Shown here piece after piece: positions 18,253 through 27,235 of a stretch of 64,000 nucleotides of DNA (position 1 is the first letter of the stretch; each line of letters opens with the position of its first letter). A program made the position numbers and the translations under genes. The notes below the pieces were generated by a model, which had not been told where the DNA came from, ran no database searches, and saw only the letters and a program-made list of their open reading frames with translations. Location of the stretch: contig NZ_JAUCEN010000002.1 of the NCBI RefSeq assembly GCF_030348945.1, positions 2,914,001 to 2,978,000 of the forward strand, in the 5' to 3' direction. Source of the DNA: Peribacillus sp. ACCC06369. GTDB taxonomy: Bacteria > Bacillota > Bacilli > Bacillales > DSM-1321.

Positions 18253-18951
18253 TTATTTTGCTCCTGCTTTTAGTAAAATTTGTTCAATCTCTTTAAATCC
18301 TTTCTTGCGTGCATGTTGTAAAGGGGTCACATTATTTTTATCAGGATTGTTGACATCAGCCCCATGATCAATCAACAATTGCACTGTTTGTTGCTGTCTC
18401 CCATCACCATTATTCAAAATGATGGCTTCTAGCAAAGCTGTCCAACCGAGATCATTTACATGATTGATATCCATATCAGTAGTAACAAGTTCTTTAATAA
18501 TATCCACGTATCCATGTTCCGAAGCTGGGATTAAAGCCGTTCCACCATACCTGTTAGTAATTGTCGGGTCGGCACCTGCTTCAATCGTAAGTTTTAGAAT
18601 ATCTTTAAAACCTTCTGCACCGGCATACAAGAAAGGGTTATTTTCCATGTTATCCTGGATGTTGACGTCGGCACCCGCTTCAATTAGTATTTTTGCAGTC
18701 TCTACATCATTGATATAAGTCGCAATCATAGTGGCAGTTCGCCCTTCTGTGTCCTGTGTATTAATATCTGCACCTTGCTCGATCAACCTTCTTACCGTTT
18801 CCGTGTCTTTACGTTCTGCAGCTTGGATCAGTTCTTCATTCATACCTTTGCCTGTCTCCTTTTCTTGTTTATTTAGCTCTCTTTCATTATCTAAGACACA
18901 TCCTTGAAGGATGAAAAAGCATCCAATGAAAATTGATAGCCGTCTCCACAT
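18253..18951 (-). CDS. Ankyrin-repeat lipoprotein
   Basis: 232 residues starting at the ATG at 18951, which is preceded by AGGATGG at 8 bp spacing; a longer open frame exists upstream but runs through a structured RNA. The N-terminus MWRRLSIFIGCFFILQGC is a lipoprotein signal with the acylated Cys at 18. Five or so ankyrin repeats follow (LIEQGADINTQDTEGRTA, LIEAGADVNIQDN, TIEAGADPTITNRYGGTA, LVTTDMDINHVNDLGWTA, LIDHGADVNNPDKNNVTP). Ankyrin repeats bind proteins; the partner is unknown. Gene expression may depend on the structured leader at 19004-19168. Confidence 0.85.
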   Translation of the reverse strand: MWRRLSIFIGCFFILQGCVLDNERELNKQEKETGKGMNEELIQAAERKDTETVRRLIEQGADINTQDTEGRTATMIATYINDVETAKILIEAGADVNIQDNMENNPFLYAGAEGFKDILKLTIEAGADPTITNRYGGTALIPASEHGYVDIIKELVTTDMDINHVNDLGWTALLEAIILNNGDGRQQQTVQLLIDHGADVNNPDKNNVTPLQHARKKGFKEIEQILLKAGAK

Positions 18952-19003
18952 GAAGCACACCATCCTGTAATTATTTGTTATTATTTTTGCGCTTGAACCA
19001 TAA

Positions 19004-19168
19004 AGCAAAAGGCTTTGATCGCCTTTTGCTATGACATGCGATTTGGGATTAAGCAGCTTTTCTTTTGGGAAGCAGCAAACTGCGGGCGGCCATCGTATGG
19101 CCCTTGCCACATAGGACAAGGTTCGCCCCTGGATTAAAGTCTAACTGTCTCAGAGAAATGGCTTCCCA
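19004..19168 (-). ncRNA. Unassigned structured 5' leader (riboswitch-like) upstream of ankyrin lipoprotein
   Basis: On the minus strand, TGGGAAGC (19168-19161) pairs perfectly with GCTTCCCA (19073-19066) as a closing stem. Inside it, GGGCG (19128-19124) pairs with CGCCC (19088-19084) and encloses two adjacent hairpins, CCTTG/CAAGG and GCCAT/ATGGC, forming a compact three-way junction. A 10-bp hairpin (AGCAAAAGGC/GCCTTTTGCT, 19030-19004) follows, then about 50 bases later the ankyrin gene. The layout is that of a leader RNA with an expression-platform hairpin. I do not recognise it as any riboswitch class I know. Confidence 0.45.
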
Positions 19169-19455
19169 TTTTACGGTACACTTCTTGAATTACTGTCATT
19201 CCACGTGTTTTTTCGGGTCATTTGGTTCCATTAATCAATAGAATCGGTAGCAATGAATTAGCCGCTTCCTCCTTTTTCAGTTATACTGATGTGCCAATAA
19301 AATGGTTTGTTCTATCCATGAGGATTTTTTCTCCCTTTTAATTTTTAGTCGCTTTGTTATTCCGTCTACATTATGATAGTGCTTATTCTTAAACTCCCTC
19401 TAAACAATTCCTTAAAAAAAGATTAACTTATTAATAAAATTTCTTAATGTTTATA

Positions 19456-19490
19456 AAAAAATCCCGCCACCTTCGTGACGGGTCATATAA
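19456..19490 (-). terminator. Intrinsic terminator of the two-component operon
   Basis: On the minus strand CCCGTCAC-GAAG-GTGGCGGG forms a stem with one G-T pair, followed by seven Ts. It lies just after the response-regulator stop. Confidence 0.88.
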
Positions 19491-19498
19491 CATACTAT

Positions 19499-20185
19499 TT
19501 AAACATTAAAGCGATATCCTGCTCCCCAAACAGTTTCCAAAAATTTAGGATGTGCAGGATCTCTTTCAATTTTTTCACGTAGTTTCCTGATATGGACGGT
19601 GACAGTCGAAACATCTGCAGCCGATTCCAATCCCCAAATATTTTCATAAAGCTGCTCTTTGCTTAATACTTGATTCGGATGCATGACAAAAAACACTAAC
19701 GTATCGAATTCCTTTGTTGTAAACGGGATCACCTCTCCGTTTATATGAACTCTGCGTGCTGACTTATCTATAGAAATTCCATGAACATAGATGGAATTGG
19801 ATTTGGGGTGACTTCCTGATAAACGTTCATAACGCGCTAAATGCGCCTTTACTCTTGCAACTAGTTCACTTGGACTAAAGGGCTTTGTAATATAATCATC
19901 TGCCCCTAGACCAAGCCCCCGAATTTTATCGATATCTTCCTTTTTGGCGGAAACAAGCAATATCGGGATATTTTTGACAGCACGTATTTGTTTGCAAATC
20001 TCAAATCCATTCAACCCTGGAAGCATGATGTCCAAAATGATTAAATGATAATTTCCCTGAAGGGCCTGTTGGAGACCTGCATCACCTGTATATTGAATAT
20101 CGACACTGAAATCATTAATTTCCAAGTAATCCCTTTGCAATTCTGCAATACTGACTTCGTCTTCAATAAGTAATATCTTTTTCAC
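19499..20185 (-). CDS. OmpR-family response regulator
   Basis: 228 residues: a receiver domain (1-115) with the acidic pair Glu8/Asp9, phospho-acceptor Asp52 in LIILDIMLPG and Lys81 in SAKK, then a C-terminal winged-helix DNA-binding domain ending TVWGAGYRFNV. It overlaps the upstream histidine kinase gene by 4 bp, so the two form one operon and one signalling pair. The target genes are not evident; no neighbour has an obvious matching operator. A terminator follows. Confidence 0.94.
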   Translation of the reverse strand: MKKILLIEDEVSIAELQRDYLEINDFSVDIQYTGDAGLQQALQGNYHLIILDIMLPGLNGFEICKQIRAVKNIPILLVSAKKEDIDKIRGLGLGADDYITKPFSPSELVARVKAHLARYERLSGSHPKSNSIYVHGISIDKSARRVHINGEVIPFTTKEFDTLVFFVMHPNQVLSKEQLYENIWGLESAADVSTVTVHIRKLREKIERDPAHPKFLETVWGAGYRFNV

Positions 20186-21630
20186 ATTTCCTCACCTTTC
20201 TTTATGGAAAAGAAGACACTTGTACCCTTTCCTATTTCACTAGTAGCCCAAATATCTCCTCCATGCTCGCCGATAATTTTTTTTGCGATCGCAAGTCCTA
20301 AACCACTTCCACCTGTCCGAGAATTTCTAGATTGCTCAGCACGATAAAAGCGGTTAAAAATATAAGGCAAAGCAGAAGATTCTATACCATAGCCATTATC
20401 TGTTACTTGTACAACTACATCATATAGACCTTCATGAAGAGAAATGGAAATGTGTTTTTCATCTTTATTCATATACTTTATACAATTGCTGATTAGGTTG
20501 GCCAATACGCGTTTTAATTTCTCTCTATCCGCTGTCACATATATCGGTTTATTCATCAAATGAAGTTCAATATGAATTCCTTGTTGAAGTAAATCCAGTT
20601 GAAGTTCTTCTACGTAGTCTTTCAAATATTTATCTAGTCTGACCGTTTCAAAAGTGAATGGTTCTTTTTTTAAATCCAGCTTGGAAAATAAAAACAATTC
20701 ATCTATCAATGTATCCATATCTCTTGCTTTAAGGTATACAGTTGATAAATACTTGTCCATTTTCTGCGGGGTGTTTGCTACCCCGTCTTTTATCCCCTCA
20801 ACATATCCCATAATCGAAGTGATCGGTGTCTTCAAATCATGAGAAATATTGGAAAGGAGTTCTTTGCGATTTTCCTCATACTGAAGCTGAAGGTTTACGG
20901 ACTCTTTTAACTTTTTTCTCATTTCCTCAAACGCTCTATTCAATTGTCCGATTTCATCATTCGAAGACGCTTTTATTTCAAAGTTTAAATCTCCTGATTT
21001 TATCCGCTCTGCGCCTTCTTTTAGTATTGAGATGGGTTTAATGATGCTTCGTGAAACTAAATAATTTAGAAGTCCTATAATCATTACAAACAATAATAGC
21101 AATAGAGCGAATAAAATGGGAAACAATTCCCGGGTCAACTCGGCATAGGAACTTGCCTTTCTCAATACAAAAATACTTCCTTCACTTTTATCCGAAAAAT
21201 AAAAATCAAACTTCACATATGTGAAAAAAGAGTCTTTCATTTTGATTGTGTCCCGCGTATTGATGTTCGTTTCTTCGAACTTGGGAAGTGATGGAACCAA
21301 TCCTAGCTTATCTAGTGTTTGGGAAGCATACTCAATGTTTTTATCTTTTCTAACGACAATCTTAATATCCTTATGTTCAATCTTCTTCAGCTGATTTTCG
21401 TTTAGAAGCTGCTCAGGGTTATTTTTTGCCAAAAGCTTTAAATCGAGAAACACACTTTCCTCTACTGCAGTCAAAGGTTTTTGGAGATAAGATTTTTTGT
21501 ATAAATGCTCTATCGATTTCACATCACCTGTTATTGCAAAAATAAGTAAAAATCCGGCTGCTAAAAATAAAGTGATGGAAATAAGGATTACTCCAACGTA
21601 GGACAACAGAAACCTCATTTTAATTGACAA
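20182..21630 (-). CDS. Membrane sensor histidine kinase
   Basis: 482 residues: helix at about 8-30, an extracytoplasmic sensor loop of about 130 residues, a second helix near 172-192, HAMP (about 195-245), a coiled coil, the H-box NISHDLKTPITSIMGY with the phospho-accepting His, then N (NLISNCIKYM), G1 (VTDNGYGI), F and G2 (GGSGLGLAI) boxes. Translation starts at TTG 21630 with GGGGTGAATATA upstream. The unusually large loop lacks a known sensor motif that I recognise. It partners with the overlapping response regulator. Confidence 0.93.
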   Translation of the reverse strand: MSIKMRFLLSYVGVILISITLFLAAGFLLIFAITGDVKSIEHLYKKSYLQKPLTAVEESVFLDLKLLAKNNPEQLLNENQLKKIEHKDIKIVVRKDKNIEYASQTLDKLGLVPSLPKFEETNINTRDTIKMKDSFFTYVKFDFYFSDKSEGSIFVLRKASSYAELTRELFPILFALLLLLFVMIIGLLNYLVSRSIIKPISILKEGAERIKSGDLNFEIKASSNDEIGQLNRAFEEMRKKLKESVNLQLQYEENRKELLSNISHDLKTPITSIMGYVEGIKDGVANTPQKMDKYLSTVYLKARDMDTLIDELFLFSKLDLKKEPFTFETVRLDKYLKDYVEELQLDLLQQGIHIELHLMNKPIYVTADREKLKRVLANLISNCIKYMNKDEKHISISLHEGLYDVVVQVTDNGYGIESSALPYIFNRFYRAEQSRNSRTGGSGLGLAIAKKIIGEHGGDIWATSEIGKGTSVFFSIKKGEEM

Positions 21631-22510
21631 ATATATTCACCCCGTGTCGATCTCACGTTTACTCTTTTTAGATTGTTCATCGTTTATCTAATGTTCTTGT
21701 CGGCAATATGCTGTTTCCCACGATAATTTTCCAGAACTAAAAGAACCATATCACACAAATCTTAAAACTTTCTAAAATACATAGAAAAAACCCTTAAGAT
21801 TTTCACCCTAATCGATTCAAACAGAATGCCCTTAGAATAAAGAAGATCTGTGGTATCCAGCAAAATTTATTTGGTAAAAATTTTTTTTTTATACTTCCTA
21901 TTATAATCATCGTATAGTTCATAAATCATCCAATATTTCTTAATAACTATAACTCCCCTATAGTTCCGTAAGAAAAGGTTACCGCCTGTTTTTCAAGATG
22001 CTTACTAACCGATGTATTTCTTGCATTTTGCCACGATTGGCAGCTGTCAAAATAAAAACTCAGCAACGTTTCCATTTCCTTCAACAAAACTAGATACAGG
22101 CACCTTCCATTATGAATATAAATACCCAAAAAACGAGTAAAGTTTATTAAAAATATGATATATACAAGGTTACCGTTCAAGTAAACAAAAAATGCCGGTT
22201 TTCAAAGTACATCATGGAATGTATCAAATGGTATCGAAAGTAAAATAAAATTCCAAGAGCAGTTCCTTGGTTCAAAATTCAGAACGTAAGGAAACAAAAT
22301 ATGTACATGCAAAATATCTAACGAACGTCCGATAGCTTATCAAAATTTCAGAGGATTGAAAAAGACCATGTTTAAAATTCTGGTCTTTTTCTGAGATATT
22401 AATCAAAATGGATTCTTTTCTTGTGATTTATATATAGAAATAGTTTGATTTTTAAGTGTATAAACTCTATCTCTTTTACATAATTCTTGGTAGTTTACCT
22501 AATAATAAAT
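21631..22510. other. Intergenic region without a convincing gene
   Basis: About 0.88 kb, AT-rich. It contains a clear hairpin with T tract at 22359-22392 (AAAAAGACCA paired with TGGTCTTTTT), a terminator with no intact gene before it on the plus strand, which suggests a lost gene. A minus-strand open frame at 21947-22180 has no ribosome binding site and is probably chance. Confidence 0.55.
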
Positions 22511-22536
22511 AGCCTCATCAAGTTTTTGATGAGGCT
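22511..22536 (-). terminator. Intrinsic terminator of the VanY-like gene
   Basis: Stem AGCCTCATCA/TGATGAGGCT with loop AAAAACT, followed on the minus strand by ATTTATTATTA. It lies about 65 bp after the stop codon. Confidence 0.8.
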
Positions 22537-22599
22537 GGCCATTACGTATAGGCATTAAAGTTTTAGCACTAAAATCGATATATCTTCAGGGTAATTCCT

Positions 22600-23736
22600 T
22601 TAGTTTTGAACGGCTCTAGTATTATAATATTCTTCAAGAGTAATTCCGTGGCTCATAATAGTTTGAGCTGTAGATTTGCCTACATATCGAAGGTGCCATG
22701 GTTCATATTTATAACCAGTAACTGATTCTTTTCCTTTAGGGTATCGGATAATAAAGCCATAATCATCTGCATGTGCCTGTAGCCATTTTGCTTCTTTAGT
22801 ACCTCCAAAGCAATCCTGTGCCGCGCATTTACCATTTCCCCCTGTCACATCAATAGCGAGGCCTGTTTCATGTTCACTTGTTCCAGGTATCGCACTGTAT
22901 GTGGTAGCTTTTGCATAACCATCCCTTTTTACATAATAATCAAATAGAGCAACTTGTGTAGCATGTGATCTGTACGCAGATACACCGAGGAGACTTACTC
23001 CCTGCTTCTTGGATTCCGCAAATAATTTGTTAATGGCAGCAGCTGCTTCACTTCGCATTTTTCTCTTTTCTGTCTTTTCTTTAAAAGTAAACGGTATCGA
23101 CGTATATACTAAGTCTTTTGGTACATAATTTTCTGGTAGCTTATTTTTTTTATTGACTAGAACTGGAATACTTTCAGGCTTTGCAACAACCTGTATGGCG
23201 CCAGAAGACGGAGGGGATACCTTTACATATTGGCTACTAACATATCCTGTTTGACCGTTTATGCTAACCTTTAGCCAACCATTCGCATTTTTTCCAGTTA
23301 CCATTAGCTTTGTGCCCGGTTTAACGGTTGTTATAATTTTATTAGTTGTAGAAGGACCTGTACGGACATTCAGGTTAGCAGTTGCTGTATAGATTACAGT
23401 AACTGTACTAGAGCCAGAGTTTGATATTTTTACATATTTACTACTAACATAACCTGTTTGACCGTTTAAGCTAACCTTTAGCCAACCATTCACGTCTTTT
23501 CCAGATACCGTTAGCTTTGTGCCCGGTTTAACGGTTGCTATAATTTTATTGGCTGTAGAAGGACCTGTACGGACATTCAGGTTAGCAGTTGCTGTATAGG
23601 TTACAGTTGCTGCATTAGCTACATTTGGTTCTAACCCCTTAATAATTGCATGGTTAAAACCGATTAAACCTGAACATAAAATAATGAAGGCAAAACCGGT
23701 AGCTAGCAATCTCGTTATTTTATTTAGTTTTGTCAT
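22600..23736 (-). CDS. Secreted M15 (VanY/LAS) peptidase with two SH3b domains
   Basis: 378 residues: a Sec signal/anchor helix at about 8-32, two SH3 repeats (about 44-105 and 115-175; both contain TATANLNVRTGPST and LKVS(L/I)NGQTGYVSS), then a C-terminal D-Ala-D-Ala carboxypeptidase domain. The LAS zinc motif is visible as SEHETGLAIDV, with His and Asp ligands, and EPWHLRYVG, with the third His. The likely role is trimming peptidoglycan side chains, the SH3b repeats binding the wall. The two SH3b copies are very similar at DNA level, indicating recent duplication. GAGGTG precedes the start. Confidence 0.9.
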   Translation of the reverse strand: MTKLNKITRLLATGFAFIILCSGLIGFNHAIIKGLEPNVANAATVTYTATANLNVRTGPSTANKIIATVKPGTKLTVSGKDVNGWLKVSLNGQTGYVSSKYVKISNSGSSTVTVIYTATANLNVRTGPSTTNKIITTVKPGTKLMVTGKNANGWLKVSINGQTGYVSSQYVKVSPPSSGAIQVVAKPESIPVLVNKKNKLPENYVPKDLVYTSIPFTFKEKTEKRKMRSEAAAAINKLFAESKKQGVSLLGVSAYRSHATQVALFDYYVKRDGYAKATTYSAIPGTSEHETGLAIDVTGGNGKCAAQDCFGGTKEAKWLQAHADDYGFIIRYPKGKESVTGYKYEPWHLRYVGKSTAQTIMSHGITLEEYYNTRAVQN

Positions 23737-23937
23737 TTAGAACACCTCAGCTTTAAGATATATCGTTAAGCAATTAATGTCACTGGGTCATTCTTCCTAT
23801 TTCCAATTTGAAAGATTATAGGTTAGGTAATAAAATAATTGAAAACAAAAAGAACCTCTATTTAGACATAACTAATATATGCCTTTCTATAATTACAGAA
23901 CAAACGCAAAGCTCTAAAACCCCTAAATCAAATTGTA

Positions 23938-24498
23938 TTAAAGTCCACCATCTAAACCGTCAATCTTCACTCCTCTACTCCAATCACGATCGATTTTTAA
24001 TTTATTTTTTGTGGTGGAAAGGGTTAGTTCTCCTTCTTTCTCATAAATTTTAGATGAGTTCTCGTCATAAACTTTAAATTTCATTATATATAAGTAATCT
24101 ATTGTGCCATCATCATTTTTGCTTTGTTCTTCAAGTTTTATATCTTGCACTTCAATACTTTTTTTAATTTGTTTGGATACCAATTCTGGTATTTGAAATT
24201 TACGGTTTGCGATTTCTGCATCATATTGTTCTTCTGTTAAATATACTTTAATACTTTCTGCGATTTCATCAAAAGTTGGGGGATTGGATGGATCTTTAAT
24301 GGTATAAAGTTCTGTACTATAATCTATAAATAATTTTTCTGCGTCTTTTACATTGACCACATTTTCTTCTTTATCTGGTTTCTCTTCTTTTTCCTTACCA
24401 TTTTCATTGACCACATCTATGTTGCAAGCAACTAAACCAAGAAACAATACAAACAAAAACAATAAAATAAGAATTTTCCTTATGATAGTCGACGTCAC
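23938..24498 (-). CDS. Small lipoprotein of unknown function
   Basis: 186 residues. The N-terminus has Arg/Lys, a long hydrophobic stretch and LGLVAC, a lipobox with the modified Cys at about 25, followed by a Glu/Lys-rich linker (ENGKEKEEKPDKEENV). The folded part (about 50-186) is mixed alpha/beta, NTF2-like in flavour, but I do not recognise the family. The start is probably GTG 24498 with GGAAATGAG just upstream. It is preceded by the GNAT gene in the same direction but separated by a terminator-like hairpin. Confidence 0.7.
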   Translation of the reverse strand: MTSTIIRKILILLFLFVLFLGLVACNIDVVNENGKEKEEKPDKEENVVNVKDAEKLFIDYSTELYTIKDPSNPPTFDEIAESIKVYLTEEQYDAEIANRKFQIPELVSKQIKKSIEVQDIKLEEQSKNDDGTIDYLYIMKFKVYDENSSKIYEKEGELTLSTTKNKLKIDRDWSRGVKIDGLDGGL

Positions 24499-24589
24499 CT
24501 CATTTCCAGCAAATGTGCCTTCACTCTACCTTCTATACAAATCGTGAATTATCCTTGTTAAACTAACCAGCCCAGATCGATGCATAAAG

Positions 24590-24612
24590 AAAAAGCTGCC
24601 TTATAGACAGCT
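24590..24612 (-). terminator. Weak intrinsic terminator after the GNAT gene
   Basis: AGCTG and CAGCT flank an about 9-base loop, followed by TTTTTCTTT on the minus strand, 46 bp after the acetyltransferase stop. Confidence 0.5.
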
Positions 24613-24657
24613 CAGATCTACAACTAAGGATGCGTTAGTTTAATAGCATTAGGATTT

Positions 24658-25182
24658 TTACTTTAATAAAGAATATAGATTAGTATCAAATGAAACATCA
24701 TTTTGGTACATATAATTTTTCAATATCCCTTCTTTAATGAAACCTAAATTTGTCAACAACTTATCGGATGCTTTATTTTCAATAAAAACAATCGCTCCAA
24801 TACGCGTTAAGTCAAGCTCTTCAAAACCATAAGAAATCACCTTGCTGACAGCTTCTGTTGCATAACCGTTACCCCAATAATTTGGGAAAAGTGCATAGCT
24901 CAGTTCTGCTCTCTTATGTTCATGAGACCATTCTTGAAATCCTATTGTTCCAATGATGCCTTCCTTCCCTTTCAATTCAATTCCCCATTTAATACCACGT
25001 TTTTCATCGAAATTCTTAGAAAAATTTCTAATTATTTGCTTCACTTGATCTGTATTTGTCAACGGAGTTTGCCCATAATATCGTAATACATCTGGATTGG
25101 AAAAACATTTTAATATATCTAATGCATCACCTTCGACCAATTCTCTTAAGACCAACCTGTTTGTTTCTAGTATAGGAAACAT
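24658..25182 (-). CDS. GNAT-family N-acetyltransferase (RimJ/RimL-like)
   Basis: 174 residues with the RimJ/RimL pattern: ETNRLVLRELVEGDALDI at the N-terminus, a central AELSYALFPNYWGNGYATEAV segment (acetyl-CoA pyrophosphate loop plus helix) and RIGAIVFIENKASDKLLTNLGF near the end. Such enzymes acetylate ribosomal-protein termini, amines or antibiotics; the substrate cannot be read from sequence. AAAGGGAGTGGAAAA precedes the ATG. It appears monocistronic. Confidence 0.88.
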   Translation of the reverse strand: MFPILETNRLVLRELVEGDALDILKCFSNPDVLRYYGQTPLTNTDQVKQIIRNFSKNFDEKRGIKWGIELKGKEGIIGTIGFQEWSHEHKRAELSYALFPNYWGNGYATEAVSKVISYGFEELDLTRIGAIVFIENKASDKLLTNLGFIKEGILKNYMYQNDVSFDTNLYSLLK

Positions 25183-25311
25183 TTTTCCACTCCCTTTGCT
25201 TAAAACTAGATTCCTCTAAAAAATTCATGGCCTATTTCGATCAGAGGCACTCCTCAATAACACCCGTACATACTACCCTGGCTACTGATGTATTAGATTT
25301 CCAATTTTAAG

Positions 25312-25344
25312 AAAGGTCAACCAGTATGAACCGGCTAACCTTTT
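25312..25344 (-). terminator. Possible terminator of the oxidoreductase gene
   Basis: AAAGGT/ACCTTT arms with an interrupted inner stem (GGTTGACC versus GGTTAGCC) about 145 bp after the stop of the oxidoreductase. The T tract is weak. Nothing else is seen in the 304-base gap at 25183-25486. Confidence 0.35.
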
Positions 25345-25486
25345 AATAAGAACGCACCTTTAGCTTTTTGAGAGCTCGATTGTAAACTCACTTTTGTTTT
25401 TCCGTGGTTTCCAACCTATAAACACATTTCATGATGTATGGATTCCAAATTACTTGCCCTGATGTGATTGGATAGAGCTTCATTTA

Positions 25487-26473
25487 TTAGGATTTGCTGT
25501 TAGGTTCCATACTTATTACGACATTACCCTTCTTGTGTCCTTTCTCGACATATCTATGGGCTTGAACTATTTCTTCAAACGAATAATATCTGTCAATGAC
25601 CACTTTTAACTTCCCCGCTTCAACAAGTTCTTTGAGGAAGTTCAGAGCTTCGGGGGTTTCAGGTGAATTTTGACTCAATATCAGCTTCTTGCTGGTTGTC
25701 AATTTAGTCCATAGCATTCGAACACCAGGTAACGGTACGGTGACATTTAGATAGGTTCCGTCCTTCTTTAGCGATTTCATACAAGCTGAAAACGGACTCT
25801 TGTTTACAGCTTCAAAGATAGCATCATAGGTCTCACCATCTCTGGAAAAATCCTCTGATGTGTAATCGATGACCTTATCGGCTCCAAGAGATTTTACCAA
25901 TTCTAAATTCGTAGTACTGCAAACCCCGGTAACTTTTGCTCCGAAATACTTGGCAATTTGTACTGCATAACTTCCTACACTTCCTGAAGCACCATAGACA
26001 AGAACCTTTTGACCACTCTGAATGTTAGCTTTTCTAAGATAAAACAATGCTGTACGTGCCCCAATTGGAATGGCTGCGGCTTCCTCAACAGATAAATTAT
26101 TGGGTTTAATCGAAATTGGTCCGTCTTCAGGCAGGCACTTATACTCGGCATAAGCACCATACCCCACTTGGGAAGCTGCAAAAACCTGGTCACCTGCTTT
26201 AAACAACTTGACATCTTTACCTACTGACTCAACTTCCCCAGATAACTCCAAGCCCAAAATGGATTTCTTGGGACGTCTTAATCCCATTATTATTCGAGCA
26301 GGCAGCCAAACAGAGAGGGGAACTGTAAAGCTCCGTGACCGAATATCCCCCATTGTTACCGTTGTCGCTTTCACTTTCACCAGTATTTCATTTTCCTTAG
26401 GAGTAGGCTTTTCTACCTCTTTCAGTTGAAGAACGTCAGGGGGACCGTACCTTGTGTACACAATTGCTTTCAT
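25487..26473 (-). CDS. NAD(P)H:quinone oxidoreductase / zinc-independent MDR alcohol dehydrogenase
   Basis: 328 residues of the medium-chain dehydrogenase/reductase superfamily. The GroES-like half (1-130) lacks the catalytic zinc cysteine ligand pattern, as in quinone oxidoreductases. The Rossmann half has [22 protein letters not shown] (cofactor loop, split here as [10 protein letters not shown]) and [13 protein letters not shown]. It probably reduces quinones or enoyl/enone substrates with NADPH. A good TTGGAGGAGG site precedes the ATG. It stands alone. Confidence 0.88.
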   Translation of the reverse strand: MKAIVYTRYGPPDVLQLKEVEKPTPKENEILVKVKATTVTMGDIRSRSFTVPLSVWLPARIIMGLRRPKKSILGLELSGEVESVGKDVKLFKAGDQVFAASQVGYGAYAEYKCLPEDGPISIKPNNLSVEEAAAIPIGARTALFYLRKANIQSGQKVLVYGASGSVGSYAVQIAKYFGAKVTGVCSTTNLELVKSLGADKVIDYTSEDFSRDGETYDAIFEAVNKSPFSACMKSLKKDGTYLNVTVPLPGVRMLWTKLTTSKKLILSQNSPETPEALNFLKELVEAGKLKVVIDRYYSFEEIVQAHRYVEKGHKKGNVVISMEPNSKS

Positions 26474-26842
26474 TAATCCTCCTCCAATTCGTTAAATCCA
26501 CTTAATATCTACGAATCTTCAATAACTGTTCTTGAACTATCTTGCTCCGTTAGCATTCCTGTAGAGGATTATATATCGGCTTTAAAAAAATAGAGCCCCT
26601 CAGTATGATGAGAGTACACAAGCCAAAACTCATCTTAAGGAGGAAACTTACGAACAGCATACATATAAATATGAACCGTTGAGACATGGGTGAGTAAGAT
26701 CTCCGAGGGTGTCGTCAGAAAGTAAGCAGAAAATGGAATATTAAGGAGTTTAGCTTGAATTTAAGTATTGCACTCTTTAATTATTCCGCATCCCCTCCTA
26801 TAATCGATTTTGAATAATCTCTTTAAACGCGTTTACAATAGC
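26474..26842. other. Intergenic stretch, no gene recognised
   Basis: A Shine-Dalgarno-like AAGGAGGAAAC at about 26637 is followed by no sizeable open frame, which hints at gene decay. The neighbouring pseudogene at 26843-27140 suggests the whole 26.5-27.2 kb region is eroding. Confidence 0.4.
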
Positions 26843-27140
26843 TTACTCGGATCCTTGTATCTTCATGCCTCTTATAAGTACTTCAGCCACCTCAAGACGC
26901 GTTAACTCAAGTTTCCCTTCGAACATCAGCGGGTATATCATCTTTTTCGTTCACCGACAAGAGATGCAATAATAGTCCATCAACGGATTCCAATGCAGTT
27001 TTGCTAGTATTCATGTGCTCGGTATACAGGATTCCTCGTTCAATTTCTTTTTTTACCGAATCTAAATAACGGCAAATGTTTATCCCATTCTCAATTACTT
27101 CATTAAAAGTTTATCTGTTTGATTCCTTTTGAAACGTCAT
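26843..27140 (-). pseudogene. Broken small gene of unknown function (nonsense plus frameshift)
   Basis: From ATG 27140 the minus strand reads MTFQKESNR, then TAA, then an open frame of about 60 codons (TFNEVIENGINICRYLDSVK through LLLHLLSVNEKDDIP). At about 26931 the frame must shift by one base to continue as LMFEGKLELTRLEVAEVLIR and end GMKIQGSE-stop at 26843. Both halves have natural protein composition (amphipathic helices) although neither has a start or binding site. The family is not recognised. The original protein would have been about 98 residues. Confidence 0.5.
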
Positions 27141-27195
27141 TTTGAAATTGTCGTTTATCTGGTCATTATTGATTGAACTCCATTCAAATTCTATT

Positions 27196-27235
27196 AAAAA
27201 AGCTATATATCCTCGTGAGGACATATAGCTTTTTA
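27196..27235. terminator. Intrinsic terminator of the ABC transporter gene
   Basis: A long stem (AAAAAGCTATAT-TCCTC paired with GAGGA-ATATAGCTTTTT) with a GT-type tight loop, directly after the ABC gene stop; T tracts on both strands. Confidence 0.88.

Noticed and set aside
19134..19199. 21-codon frame (MTVIQEVYRKMGSHFSETVR) upstream of the ankyrin lipoprotein as a leader peptide
   Set aside because: It overlaps the 5' arm of the proposed RNA closing stem, and the only upstream purine run is too close to the ATG; the RNA structure explains the region better.
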